A DNA stretch of 28,726 bases from an uncultured Rubrivivax sp. (GCA_937975735.1 CALJUI010000231.1:1-28726); one strand, 5' to 3'; shown: positions 16,579 through 24,898, counted from the first letter of the stretch. A program made the numbers and translations. Notes: a model not told the origin generated them from the sequence alone.

Positions 16579-16596
16579 GGCATCGGTTGCGATGCC
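16579..16596. promoter_or_regulatory. Perfect inverted repeat upstream of wrbA
   Basis: GGCATCG (16579-16585) and CGATGCC (16590-16596) form a perfect 7-bp dyad around GTTG, 13 bases upstream of the wrbA ATG and in the 96-base gap after the LysR gene. It could be an operator or an mRNA hairpin close to the ribosome binding site. Confidence 0.4.
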
Positions 16597-16661
16597 GGAA
16601 GGATGCGGCGGCCCTGCGGCGGGAAAAACCATCCCGCGCTGAAGTCACTCTTTACGCTGCG

Positions 16662-17558
16662 TCAACGCTCGCGAGGCGTGAGCGCGATGCGCAGATGCTC
16701 CAGGAAGGCGAGCGCCTTGGCGTCGAGGCCGCGCCGCGACGCGGTGACGGCGTACACGTGGCGCGGCGGCAACGCGTGCCGGGGCAGCACGCGCGCGAGC
16801 CGCCCCGCGCGAAGCTCGGGCTCGGCGATGAAGTCAGGCAGCGACCCGATCCCCAGCCCGGCGACCAGCATGTCGCGCAGCAGCAGGCTGCTGCCGACCT
16901 GCAGGCGGGGCTTCGGCGTGACCAGCTGGCGCCCATCGGGCCCGTCCAGCGGCCAGTGCAGCGTGTCGTCGGCCAGGGTGTAGGTCACCGCGGGGTGATC
17001 GGACAGGGCCTGCGGTGTGAGGGGCTCGCCATGCGCGGCCAGATGGGCCGGCGCCGCGTACAGGCCCTGCCGGATGACCGCCAGGCGGCGGGCGACGAGG
17101 CTGGAGTCGGGCAGTTCGGGCCGCGCGCGGATGGTCAGGTCGAAGCCGCCTTCGATCATGTCGACGACGCGGTCGTCCAGCGACAGGCTCAGCGTCAGCG
17201 CGGGGTGGGCAGCGAGGAACGCGGGGAGGATCGGAGCCAGCACGACGTGGCCGAACGAGTGCGGCGCGTTGACCCGCAGATGCCCTCGGACTTCACCGCT
17301 GTGCTCGCTCAGGCGAGCGTCGAGCGCGTCCACGTCGGCAAGGATGCGCAGCGCTTCATCGTGGTAGACGCGACCGTGTTCGGTCAGCGACATCGTTCGG
17401 GTGGTTCGGGCGATCAGGGTGCACCCGAGCGACTCCTCGAGCGCCTTCAACTCCCGGCTGAGCAATGCCGGCGACACGCCGAGATCCTCTGCCGCGCGCA
17501 CGAAGCTGCCGCGCGCGACGATGCGGCAGAAGGCATTCATCACCGCCAGCTTGTCCAT
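16662..17558 (-). CDS. LysR family transcriptional regulator
   Basis: The 298-residue protein has the LysR architecture. The winged helix-turn-helix lies at residues 1-60 (MDKLAVMNAFCRIVARGSF, then AAEDLGVSPALLSRELKALE). A linker helix and a periplasmic-binding-like effector domain with two lobes follow from about residue 90. The N-terminus resembles the large CrgA/AaeR-type subgroup often linked to oxidoreductases. ATG at 17558 fits the family. Unlike most LysR genes it is not divergent from its neighbour but lies in line, 37 bases after the reductive dehalogenase and 96 before wrbA. It may control the wrbA-eamA pair, the whole cluster, or both; the ligand is unknown. Confidence 0.93.
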   Translation of the reverse strand: MDKLAVMNAFCRIVARGSFVRAAEDLGVSPALLSRELKALEESLGCTLIARTTRTMSLTEHGRVYHDEALRILADVDALDARLSEHSGEVRGHLRVNAPHSFGHVVLAPILPAFLAAHPALTLSLSLDDRVVDMIEGGFDLTIRARPELPDSSLVARRLAVIRQGLYAAPAHLAAHGEPLTPQALSDHPAVTYTLADDTLHWPLDGPDGRQLVTPKPRLQVGSSLLLRDMLVAGLGIGSLPDFIAEPELRAGRLARVLPRHALPPRHVYAVTASRRGLDAKALAFLEHLRIALTPRER

Positions 17559-17595
17559 CGTGACCGATTCCGAGGCTTCGTCCGGCCGCTGCGGT

Positions 17596-20500
17596 TCAGA
17601 GATCGACCACCAGCTCGGCCCCTGCCTCGGCCATCCGCGAGCAGCACAGGATGACCTTGTGCGCGCGCTCGTCGCGGCCGAGCACCACGTCGCGGTGCTC
17701 GACCACGCCCGAGGCCGCGGCATCGTAGCGCGTCGCGCAGACGCCGCACAGGCCGTCGCTGCACTTGGTGTCGATCGCCAGGCCCGCCTCGGCCAGGACG
17801 TCGGTGGCGCTGCGGTCGGCCGGCACCGGCAGCGTGCGGCCGCTGCGCGACAGGATCAGCACGAAGGGGTGGTCGACCCAGCCGGGGTCCTCGGGCAGGC
17901 TGAAGTACTCGCGGTGCATCGCCGACTCGGGCCAGCCCCGCGCCTGGCCCGCGGCGAACACCGCGTCCATGTAGCGCGGCGAACCGCAGGTGTAGAGATG
18001 CGCGTCGGCGCGCCACGCGGGCACCAGCGCGGCCAGGTCGGCGCGTCGGCCCTCGTCCTTGAAGTGCAGCTGCACGCGGTCCCGCCAGGGCGCTTGCGCG
18101 AGCTCGTCGACGAAGCCGGCGCCGGCACGTGACACGGCGCTGTAGTGCAGCACGAAGGGCCGGCCGATGGCGTGCAGCCGGTGCGCCATCGCGATCATCG
18201 GCGTCACGCCGATGCCGCCGGCGAACAGCAGCGACATCGTCGCGTCCTCGTGCAGCGGAAAGTGGTTGCGCGGCTTCGTGACGAACACCCGGCGCCCGGC
18301 GCGGAAGGCCCGGTGCATCAGCGCCGAGCCGCCGCGCCCGCCCTGCGCCGGGTCCTCGCGCAGCACGCCCAGCACGTAGCGGCGGCGGTCGGCCGGGTCG
18401 CCGGCCAGGCTGAACTGGCGCAGGTACTCGGGCGCGATCACGACGTCGATGTGCGCGCCGGCGTCGAAGGGCGGGAGTTCGCCGCCGTCGGGCGCGACCA
18501 GCTCGAAGCGGGCGATGTCGGCGGTCATGTCCTCGCGGCGTGCGAGCAGCACCGGGAACACCGGCGGCTCGCCGGCGGGCATGCGGAATGGCGGCGCCAG
18601 GCCGTCGACGTCGCCGGCGGCCAGCCGCGCGCGGTACCGATCGGGCGTCAGCAGCGCACGGTAGCGCTCGATGCCTTCGTCGCGGTCGGCGGGGAAGATC
18701 ACCGGGAACGGCGGCGGCATGCGATCGGCCGGGTAGACCGCCAGCGTCTGGTCCTCGTACTTCAGCGCCAGGTCCTTCTGCAGCCCGCGCCGGTGGGTCA
18801 TCGCCGCGCGCACGTAGCGGCCGCTGGTCCGGTCGAGCTCGATGTCCCACCACCAGGTCTTGACCGGGTTGATGCTGCCGCGGTCGAGCGCGTCGTCCAG
18901 CGCGGCCAGTGCCTTGGCGCTGCCGGGCAGGTTCATCGCCAGCCAGCGCAAGCCAGACTCGGCGAACAGGCCCTCGAGGTTCCACGGGCAGGTCTTCATG
19001 CAGCGCCCGCACATGCCGCCGGCGGCGTTGGTGATGCGGTAGCGCGCGCACTTCTCGGCGTCGCTCTTCCAGATCTCGTAGCCGTTGACCATGAGCTTCG
19101 GGCCGGCGGTGATCGCCCCCGACGGGCACTCGCGCGCGCACTTGTTGCACGACTCGCAGAAGCGCTGCAGGCCGAAGTCGATCGGCCGGTCGTGGGCCAT
19201 CGGCAGGTCGGTGGTGACGGTGCCGCTCTTCAGCCGCGGGCCGAGGAAGGGGTTGAGGATCACCTCGCCGATGCGGCTGACCTCGCCGAGCCCCGACAGC
19301 AGCAGCAGCGGCGGCTGCAGCACGTCGCCGTCGAGCACCGAGTGCACGCGCGCCGACCAGCCCAGGCGGCGGATCTGCTCGCCGAGGATGCCGCCGAGCA
19401 TCGAGAAGCGCAGGTAGGCGCGCATGCTCTGCGCGACCGAGATCCAGTCGTCGCCGCTGGCGCCTTCCATCGTCTCGTGGCCCTGGTCGAGCAGCAGGTT
19501 GACACCGTTCGCGTGGTACGCCGGCAGCGGATTCCCGCCGGCGTCGTGCGAGTAGTACGCCCATTCGGGCACCGCGCACAGGCCGACCGCGTCGACGCTG
19601 AGGTAGTAGGCCGCGGCCTTCAGGTTGTCGGCGTTGCGCCGCGGATCGGCGGTGCTCGGCGAGACCGGCCCCCGTGCGTCACCGAACTGCAGCAGCAGCA
19701 GCGCACCGAGCGCGCGCCGCGCGCAGGCGCCGATCGGGCTCTTCATCACGTAGTGCGCGTTCTTCGCCCCGTCCTGAACCGCCTTGCCGAGGTCGCCGAA
19801 AAGCGCGCGGGCGAAGAAGTCGGCGCGCTTCGGGAAGCGCGGCACGCGCTCGTGGTCGATGAAGGTCGTCGGCCGATCGCGCCGCTTCAGCGTCTCGAAC
19901 GGGAAGGCGCCGTGGCGGAACTCCCGGCGCGCGAAGGCCTCGCGGTTGAATCCGCTCTTCAGCGTGCCCTTGCCGAGCCACCAGGCCGGGCCGTGCGAGC
20001 GCGCGCGGCGCTGCGCGGCCGCCAGCGGCCGGTCCGCCGTCAGCGCGCAGTCGGTCGTCACCGCGGCCAGCCCGAAGCGCCGGCCGGCGTAGGGGTTGGC
20101 GCCGTTCGGCGTGCACAGGCCGCAGGACACCGCCAGCCGGCCGAGGTCGACGTCGCTGCAGGTGGCCGAATGGGCGCGGCCCTCGAAACCGAGCATGCGC
20201 AGGTAGGTCGACAGCACGACCGCGGTCTGCGCCGCGAGCACCGCGGCCCGCTGCGCCTGCGTGCCGTGGATCCAATCGCAGCCGGGTTCGCCGGGCCGCG
20301 GGTCGCGCGGGTACTCGACGAGGATCACGATCGCGTGCGTGTGCGCGTCGACCGGGCCGCGGACCTTGCGCGCCGACTCCAGCACGTCGGCCAGGATCAT
20401 GTCCATGCCGGCGGCGAAGCTCTTCGGCTGGCTGGCCTCCAGTTCGGCGCCGAGGGCGCGCACACCGGGGTTGCGGATCGGCTCGGCCAGCAGCGCCTCG

Positions 20501-20814
20501 CGCGGCAGCGCACCGACCGCCATCATCGAGGCGTCGAAGTAGTAGCCGGCCGCCTTCAGGTGGTTCGCGCGCTCGGTCGGGTCGTCCGGGATCTCGGCGC
20601 GCCGCGGGTTGACCGTGCCGTCGCGCACCAGGTCGAACATCGCGATGAACCGGGCCATCGCGTGCTTGAGCGATTCGGGGTCGGGGTCGTCGAACGACAG
20701 CGGGCGCATCGCCGGCACGGCCCGCAGGTCGGGCGCGGTGTCGGCTCGGGTCAGCCGCTCGAGCGGGTAGGGGCCGAGGTGGACCGGCCGGTCGCGGTAG
20801 GAGAACAGACGCAT
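17596..20814 (-). CDS. Self-sufficient reductive dehalogenase: RdhA fused to a flavin/NAD(P)H/[2Fe-2S] reductase
   Basis: This 1072-residue protein joins a cobalamin-dependent reductive dehalogenase to its own electron donor. Residues 1-630 hold the RdhA part, ending with GLGEVSRIGEVILNPF, TTDLP and PIDFGLQRFC, then two [4Fe-4S] sites: Cys553, 556, 559, 563 and Cys589, 602, 605, 609. Residues about 750-1072 are a phthalate-dioxygenase-reductase module with a flavin motif RQFS (799-802), an NAD(P) motif GGIGVTP (866-872), CGSP (943-946) and a [2Fe-2S] site (Cys1018, 1023, 1026, 1057). No Tat signal is seen, so it should be cytoplasmic and catabolic, like BhbA of Comamonas. Tyr420/421 may be the proton donor; I could not place the partner basic residue, and the only Lys between 404 and 530 is Lys529. 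The substrate is unknown. Confidence 0.9.
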   Translation of the reverse strand: MRLFSYRDRPVHLGPYPLERLTRADTAPDLRAVPAMRPLSFDDPDPESLKHAMARFIAMFDLVRDGTVNPRRAEIPDDPTERANHLKAAGYYFDASMMAVGALPREALLAEPIRNPGVRALGAELEASQPKSFAAGMDMILADVLESARKVRGPVDAHTHAIVILVEYPRDPRPGEPGCDWIHGTQAQRAAVLAAQTAVVLSTYLRMLGFEGRAHSATCSDVDLGRLAVSCGLCTPNGANPYAGRRFGLAAVTTDCALTADRPLAAAQRRARSHGPAWWLGKGTLKSGFNREAFARREFRHGAFPFETLKRRDRPTTFIDHERVPRFPKRADFFARALFGDLGKAVQDGAKNAHYVMKSPIGACARRALGALLLLQFGDARGPVSPSTADPRRNADNLKAAAYYLSVDAVGLCAVPEWAYYSHDAGGNPLPAYHANGVNLLLDQGHETMEGASGDDWISVAQSMRAYLRFSMLGGILGEQIRRLGWSARVHSVLDGDVLQPPLLLLSGLGEVSRIGEVILNPFLGPRLKSGTVTTDLPMAHDRPIDFGLQRFCESCNKCARECPSGAITAGPKLMVNGYEIWKSDAEKCARYRITNAAGGMCGRCMKTCPWNLEGLFAESGLRWLAMNLPGSAKALAALDDALDRGSINPVKTWWWDIELDRTSGRYVRAAMTHRRGLQKDLALKYEDQTLAVYPADRMPPPFPVIFPADRDEGIERYRALLTPDRYRARLAAGDVDGLAPPFRMPAGEPPVFPVLLARREDMTADIARFELVAPDGGELPPFDAGAHIDVVIAPEYLRQFSLAGDPADRRRYVLGVLREDPAQGGRGGSALMHRAFRAGRRVFVTKPRNHFPLHEDATMSLLFAGGIGVTPMIAMAHRLHAIGRPFVLHYSAVSRAGAGFVDELAQAPWRDRVQLHFKDEGRRADLAALVPAWRADAHLYTCGSPRYMDAVFAAGQARGWPESAMHREYFSLPEDPGWVDHPFVLILSRSGRTLPVPADRSATDVLAEAGLAIDTKCSDGLCGVCATRYDAAASGVVEHRDVVLGRDERAHKVILCCSRMAEAGAELVVDL

Positions 20815-20822
20815 GCGCTCGG

Positions 20823-21605
20823 TCAGGCAGCGTCGTCGGCCAGGGCCCGGCGCACCGCCTCGGCGAAGGCCTGGGGCCGGTCGGCGTGGACCCAGTGCCC
20901 GGCGCCTTCGATGAACGCCACTTCGGCCAGCGGGAACATCGGTGCGAATTCGCTGCCGTCGGCGGCGCGCACGTAGTCGGAGTTCGCTCCGGCAATCACG
21001 TGCATCGTCCGCTCGAAGCGGCGCTCGCGCAGCGCCGGCGGGAAGCCGCCGAGTTCATGCATCGCGGCGCCGATCGCGGCGAGGTTGATGCGCCAGTCGA
21101 AATGCTGGTCACGGGTGATCAGGTTCTGCGCAAGGAAGGGCGCGACCGAGGGGTCGGGCAGCAGCGCCTGAAGCTGGCGCTGGATCCCGCCGCGGGTGGA
21201 CGCGGCCAGCAGGTCGACGGCGCGCATGGCGTCGACGTAGGGGGTCAGTGTCGGCCCGTAGTCGCGCGGCGCGATATCGGCGACGATCAGCTTGCCTATC
21301 GCCGCGGGCTCGTGCAGCGCCAATGCCATGGCGACCTTGCCGCCCATGCTGTGACCCAGCAGGGCGGGCCGGTCCAGCCCGCGCTCGCGGATCGTCGCCA
21401 GCACGTCCTCGGCCATCGCCTCGTAGCCCATCGCATCGGCCCAAGGCGAGGCGCCGTGGTTGCGCAGGTCGAGCGCCACGACTTCGCGGGTGTCGGCCAT
21501 CGCGGCGGCAAAGCTGCGCCAGTTCGACGACGAGCCGAACAGCCCGTGCAGCACCACCAGCGGCGGCCCCGCGCCCTGGGTCTCGCCAGCCAGTTCGAGT
21601 GCCAA
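20823..21605 (-). CDS. Alpha/beta hydrolase, YbfF-like esterase (TTG start)
   Basis: The 260-residue protein has the alpha/beta hydrolase fold: oxyanion motif HGLFGSSSNW (His20-Gly21), nucleophile elbow GHSMGG with Ser86, candidate acid Asp210 and catalytic His237 in GAGHWVHADRP. The sequence is closest to YbfF/BioH-like esterases, which cut small acyl or thioesters. No ATG fits; TTG at 21605 gives MALELAGE and has AGGAGG 6 bases upstream. It is 8 bases from the reductive dehalogenase start, so the two are almost certainly co-transcribed. It may free a halogenated acid from an ester before dehalogenation, which is inference. Confidence 0.88.
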   Translation of the reverse strand: MALELAGETQGAGPPLVVLHGLFGSSSNWRSFAAAMADTREVVALDLRNHGASPWADAMGYEAMAEDVLATIRERGLDRPALLGHSMGGKVAMALALHEPAAIGKLIVADIAPRDYGPTLTPYVDAMRAVDLLAASTRGGIQRQLQALLPDPSVAPFLAQNLITRDQHFDWRINLAAIGAAMHELGGFPPALRERRFERTMHVIAGANSDYVRAADGSEFAPMFPLAEVAFIEGAGHWVHADRPQAFAEAVRRALADDAA

Positions 21606-21637
21606 GCCTGTCCTCCTGCCGATCGATGGGGGGTCCA

Positions 21638-21653
21638 GCGGCAATATAGCCGC
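21638..21653. promoter_or_regulatory. Palindrome around an AT hexamer in the divergent promoter region
   Basis: GCGGC-AATATA-GCCGC is a perfect 5-bp inverted repeat around AATATA, in the 105-base gap between the minus-strand hydrolase operon and the plus-strand diguanylate cyclase. On the minus strand the core reads TATATT, a candidate -10 box giving a leader of about 30 bases to the hydrolase. A repressor bound here would cover the -10 box. Confidence 0.4.
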
Positions 21654-21710
21654 CGCGCGCCGCCGCCGGCCACGTTCAAGCTCGCCTCGCCGCGGCCGAA
21701 AACCCTTCGA

Positions 21711-23762
21711 ATGGATGCCGATCTCTTCGAAGCCGGGCCTGCGGGCGCGTCGGGCGATGCGCCTGCAGGTGCCCGTCCCCGACCGTGGCAGCGCTTCGAC
21801 ACGCTGAAGGCCCGCCTGACGCTCGGCGGTCTGTTCGCGCTGCTGCTCGTGATGGCCTTGACCGCATGGCAGTTGAGCGATGTCGCCGAGCGCGACCTGC
21901 TGCGCCAAGCCCAGCAGCGCGAGCAGCAGGACGTGCAGCGCACCGCGGCGCTGATCGGCCGCCGGGTCGGCGAACTGCAGTCGGCGCTGGCCGCCGTCGC
22001 GGTGCAGCTCGACGCCGCGACGATCGCGGACCCCCGCCGCCTGGCTGACTTCCTCGCGGCGCAGCCGGTGCTGCGGGCGATGAGCTCCAACGTCTTCGTC
22101 GTCGACCCGAAGGGCGCGATGCTGGCCTACCACGACGGCGCCGGGGTGCGGTTCCCGACCACCTCGATCGCCGATCGCGACTACTTCCAACGCACGGTCA
22201 GCGAACGGATGGCGTCGATCTCGGCGCCGATCGCCGGCAAGGTCTCGAAGGAGCCGGTGATCGTGTTCACCCACCCGGTGCTTGCCGGCGACCGCGTCCT
22301 CGGCGTGTTCGGCGCCGGCCTTCGGCTGGCCAGCCGCGACCTGCTGGTCGAACTGACGGCGCCACGCGACGGCGATGGCGGCGCGCTGGTGGTCATCGCC
22401 GACGGTGAAGGCCGGATCCTCGCGCACCCTGAACGCGGGCGCCTGATGGGTCGGCTCGACGACGAGCCGCGCCTGGCCGCGGCCTATCGGCGTTGGGTCG
22501 ACACCGGACGCCCCGCGGTGCTCGCCGGTGCGGCCGACTCGCTCGTCGTCACCGCGGCCGATCCGGTCGCCGGCTGGCGCGTCTGGCGCGCCGTGTCGCC
22601 CGACGGCCTGCTCGCTCCGGTGCGCGAGGCCCGGCTCGTCACGCTCCGGCGCGCGGCGGTCGCGGCATTGCTGCTGGCGACGCTGTTCGCGGTCTACGTC
22701 TGGTGGCAGCTGCGTCCGCTGGTCCGGCTCGAGCGTCGCGCGGCGGCGCTGATGGCCGGCGACGGCCGTGCGCAGTGGCCCGAAGCCGCCGGCGAGATCG
22801 GCCAGCTCACGCGCACGCTGCGCCACGTCTGGGCCGAGCGAAGCCAGATGGAGGCCTTCAACGCGCAGGTGCTGCAAAAGCTCGCCTCGGTGATGGCCGC
22901 GGCACCGGTCGGCCTGGCCTTCACGCGCCACCAACGCTTCGAGCTGGTCAGCCAGGAGTTCTGCAAGCTGCTCGGGCGGCCGGAGGCGGACATCGTCGGC
23001 CACCACACCCAGCTCGTGTTCGCGTCCAACGCCGACTACGCAGCGCTCGGTCCGCAGGTCGGTGCCGCCTTCGCTTGCGGCGAGCCCTATGTCGGCGAGT
23101 GGCGGCTGCTGCGCGCCGACGGCAGCGAGTTCTGGGCCCACATGCGGGCCCAGCCGGTGGCCGCGGGTGATCCTTCGGCGGGCACGATCTGGAGCGTGAA
23201 CGACATCCACGAGCAGGTGCTGGCGCGCGACCAGCTGCGGCACGCCGCGCGCCACGACGCGCTGACCGGCGTCGTCAACCGGCAGGGCTTCGAGCAGGAG
23301 CTGCAGGCGGTGTTCGCCGGGCAGCCGGACACCCGGCCGGCGGCGCTGGTGATGATCGACCTCGACCACTTCAAGCCGATCAACGACACCGCCGGGCACG
23401 CTGCCGGCGACGCGATGCTGGTCGCGGTCGCACAGGCGATCGGATCGCGGATTCGCGGCACCGACCTCGTCGTGCGCCTCGGCGGCGACGAGTTCGCGTT
23501 GCTGCTGCGCAACTGCCCGCTGGATCGGGCGATGGCTGTGGCCGAGAAGGTGCGCGGCGCCATCGAGGCGCTGACCCTGGTCTGGGAGGCGCACACGCTG
23601 AAGGTCGGTGCCAGCCTCGGCGTGGCCGAACTCCTCGAGGTCCACCAGGACGCCGCGCAGTGGCTGGCCCAGGCCGACGCGGCCTGCTACGAGGCCAAGC
23701 GCGCCGGCCGCGGCACGGTGCGCCAGGCCCGAGGCGTGCTGCGTCTGGCGGCCGGCGGCTGA
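21711..23762 (+). CDS. Membrane diguanylate cyclase: dCACHE-HAMP-PAS-GGDEF
   Basis: The 683-residue protein makes c-di-GMP from two GTP. A transmembrane helix at about 36-55 is followed by a periplasmic double-CACHE sensor (about 60-305, with DRDYFQRTVSERMASISAPI). Then come a second helix (about 312-332), a HAMP segment, a PAS domain (about 396-510) and a C-terminal GGDEF domain (about 520-680). The active site reads GGDEF (591-595), and the inhibitory site RGTD (582-585) is at the standard 5-residue spacing, so product inhibition is expected. ATG at 21711 starts a 35-residue polar cytoplasmic tail. It is divergent from the dehalogenase operon; whether they share regulation is unknown. The CACHE ligand is unknown. 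Confidence 0.93.
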   Translation: MDADLFEAGPAGASGDAPAGARPRPWQRFDTLKARLTLGGLFALLLVMALTAWQLSDVAERDLLRQAQQREQQDVQRTAALIGRRVGELQSALAAVAVQLDAATIADPRRLADFLAAQPVLRAMSSNVFVVDPKGAMLAYHDGAGVRFPTTSIADRDYFQRTVSERMASISAPIAGKVSKEPVIVFTHPVLAGDRVLGVFGAGLRLASRDLLVELTAPRDGDGGALVVIADGEGRILAHPERGRLMGRLDDEPRLAAAYRRWVDTGRPAVLAGAADSLVVTAADPVAGWRVWRAVSPDGLLAPVREARLVTLRRAAVAALLLATLFAVYVWWQLRPLVRLERRAAALMAGDGRAQWPEAAGEIGQLTRTLRHVWAERSQMEAFNAQVLQKLASVMAAAPVGLAFTRHQRFELVSQEFCKLLGRPEADIVGHHTQLVFASNADYAALGPQVGAAFACGEPYVGEWRLLRADGSEFWAHMRAQPVAAGDPSAGTIWSVNDIHEQVLARDQLRHAARHDALTGVVNRQGFEQELQAVFAGQPDTRPAALVMIDLDHFKPINDTAGHAAGDAMLVAVAQAIGSRIRGTDLVVRLGGDEFALLLRNCPLDRAMAVAEKVRGAIEALTLVWEAHTLKVGASLGVAELLEVHQDAAQWLAQADAACYEAKRAGRGTVRQARGVLRLAAGG

Positions 23763-23773
23763 GCCGGCGCTCC

Positions 23774-23779
23774 TACAAT
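23774..23779 (+). promoter_or_regulatory. -10 box (TACAAT) of aroC placed for a leaderless mRNA
   Basis: TACAAT ends exactly 6 bases before the aroC ATG and begins 12 bases after the stop of the upstream gene. Initiation 6-8 bases downstream would put the mRNA 5' end at the start codon. There is no Shine-Dalgarno before the ATG. The -35 region is not recognisable. Confidence 0.55.
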
Positions 23780-23785
23780 GCCGGC

Positions 23786-24898
23786 ATGCCCGGCTCGACC
23801 TTCGGCGAACTCTTTCGGATCACCAACTTCGGCGAGAGCCACGGCCCGGCGATCGGCTGCGTGATCGACGGCTGCCCGCCGGGCATGGCGCTGTCGGTCG
23901 ACGACATCCAGCCCGAGCTCGACCGGCGCCGGCCCGGCACCAGCCGCCACGTCACCCAGCGGCAGGAGGCCGACGCGGTCGAGATCCTGTCCGGCGTGCA
24001 CGAGGGCCTGACCACCGGCACGCCGATCGCGCTGCTGATCCGCAACACCGACCAGCGCAGCAAGGACTACGGCAACCTGCTCGACACCTTCCGTCCGGGC
24101 CATGCCGACTACACCTACTGGCGAAAGTACGGCCACCGTGATCCGCGCGGCGGCGGGCGCAGCTCGGCGCGACTGACCGCGCCGATGGTCGCCGCCGGGG
24201 CGGTGGCGCGCAAATGGCTGCGCGAGGTGCACGGCACCCGCTTCGTCGGCTGGATGAGCGCGCTGGACGACATCGAGATCCCGTTCGAGGGCCTGGAGCA
24301 CATCCCGCGCAACCCCTTCTTCGCCGCCAACGCGAGCGTGATCGACCGCCTGGAGGCCCATATGGACGAGTTGCGCAAGGCCGGCGACTCCTGTGGCGCG
24401 GCGATCACCGTCTGCGCGATGGGCGTGCCGGTGGGGCTGGGCGAGCCGCTGTTCGACAAGCTCGACGCCGACATCGCATGGGCGATGATGGGCATCAACG
24501 CGGTGAAGGGCGTCGAGATCGGCGACGGCTTCGGCGTGGTCGCGCAGCGCGGCAGCGTGCACGGCGACGAGCTCACGCCCCAGGGCTTTGCCAGCAACCA
24601 CGCCGGCGGCGTGCTCGGCGGCCTGTCCAGCGGGCAGGACCTGCGGGTGCGCATCGCGATCAAGCCGACCAGCTCGATCCGCCTGCCCAAGGCCTCGATC
24701 GACCGCGAAGGCCAGCCCACCACGGTGGTCACGCACGGCCGCCACGACCCCTGCGTCGGCATCCGCGCCACGCCGATCGCCGAGGCCATGCTGGCGCTCG
24801 TCGTGATGGACCACGTGCTGCGCCACCGTGCGCAGTGCGGCGACGTGCGGCACGAGCTGCCGCCGATCGCCGGGAGCGCAGCACCGCGCCATCCATGA
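23786..24898 (+). CDS. aroC: Chorismate synthase
   Basis: The 370-residue enzyme converts 5-enolpyruvylshikimate-3-phosphate to chorismate, the branch point to aromatic amino acids, folate and quinones, using reduced FMN. Signature segments are TFGELFRITNFGESHG at the N-terminus, RPGHADYTYWRKYGHRDPRGGGRSSAR near 105-130, and GFASNHAGGVLGGLSSGQ and KPTSSIRLP toward the C-terminus. ATG at 23786 gives the family start. Its TGA overlaps the ATG of the MFS gene (ATGA). A -10 box 6 bases before the start suggests a leaderless transcript. Confidence 0.98.
   Translation: MPGSTFGELFRITNFGESHGPAIGCVIDGCPPGMALSVDDIQPELDRRRPGTSRHVTQRQEADAVEILSGVHEGLTTGTPIALLIRNTDQRSKDYGNLLDTFRPGHADYTYWRKYGHRDPRGGGRSSARLTAPMVAAGAVARKWLREVHGTRFVGWMSALDDIEIPFEGLEHIPRNPFFAANASVIDRLEAHMDELRKAGDSCGAAITVCAMGVPVGLGEPLFDKLDADIAWAMMGINAVKGVEIGDGFGVVAQRGSVHGDELTPQGFASNHAGGVLGGLSSGQDLRVRIAIKPTSSIRLPKASIDREGQPTTVVTHGRHDPCVGIRATPIAEAMLALVVMDHVLRHRAQCGDVRHELPPIAGSAAPRHP

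Noticed and set aside
18145..20976. 943-codon plus-strand frame across the reductive dehalogenase gene
   Set aside because: The translation is rich in Arg, His, Gln and Ala without structure, while the minus strand shows cysteine motifs and cofactor sites in one frame.
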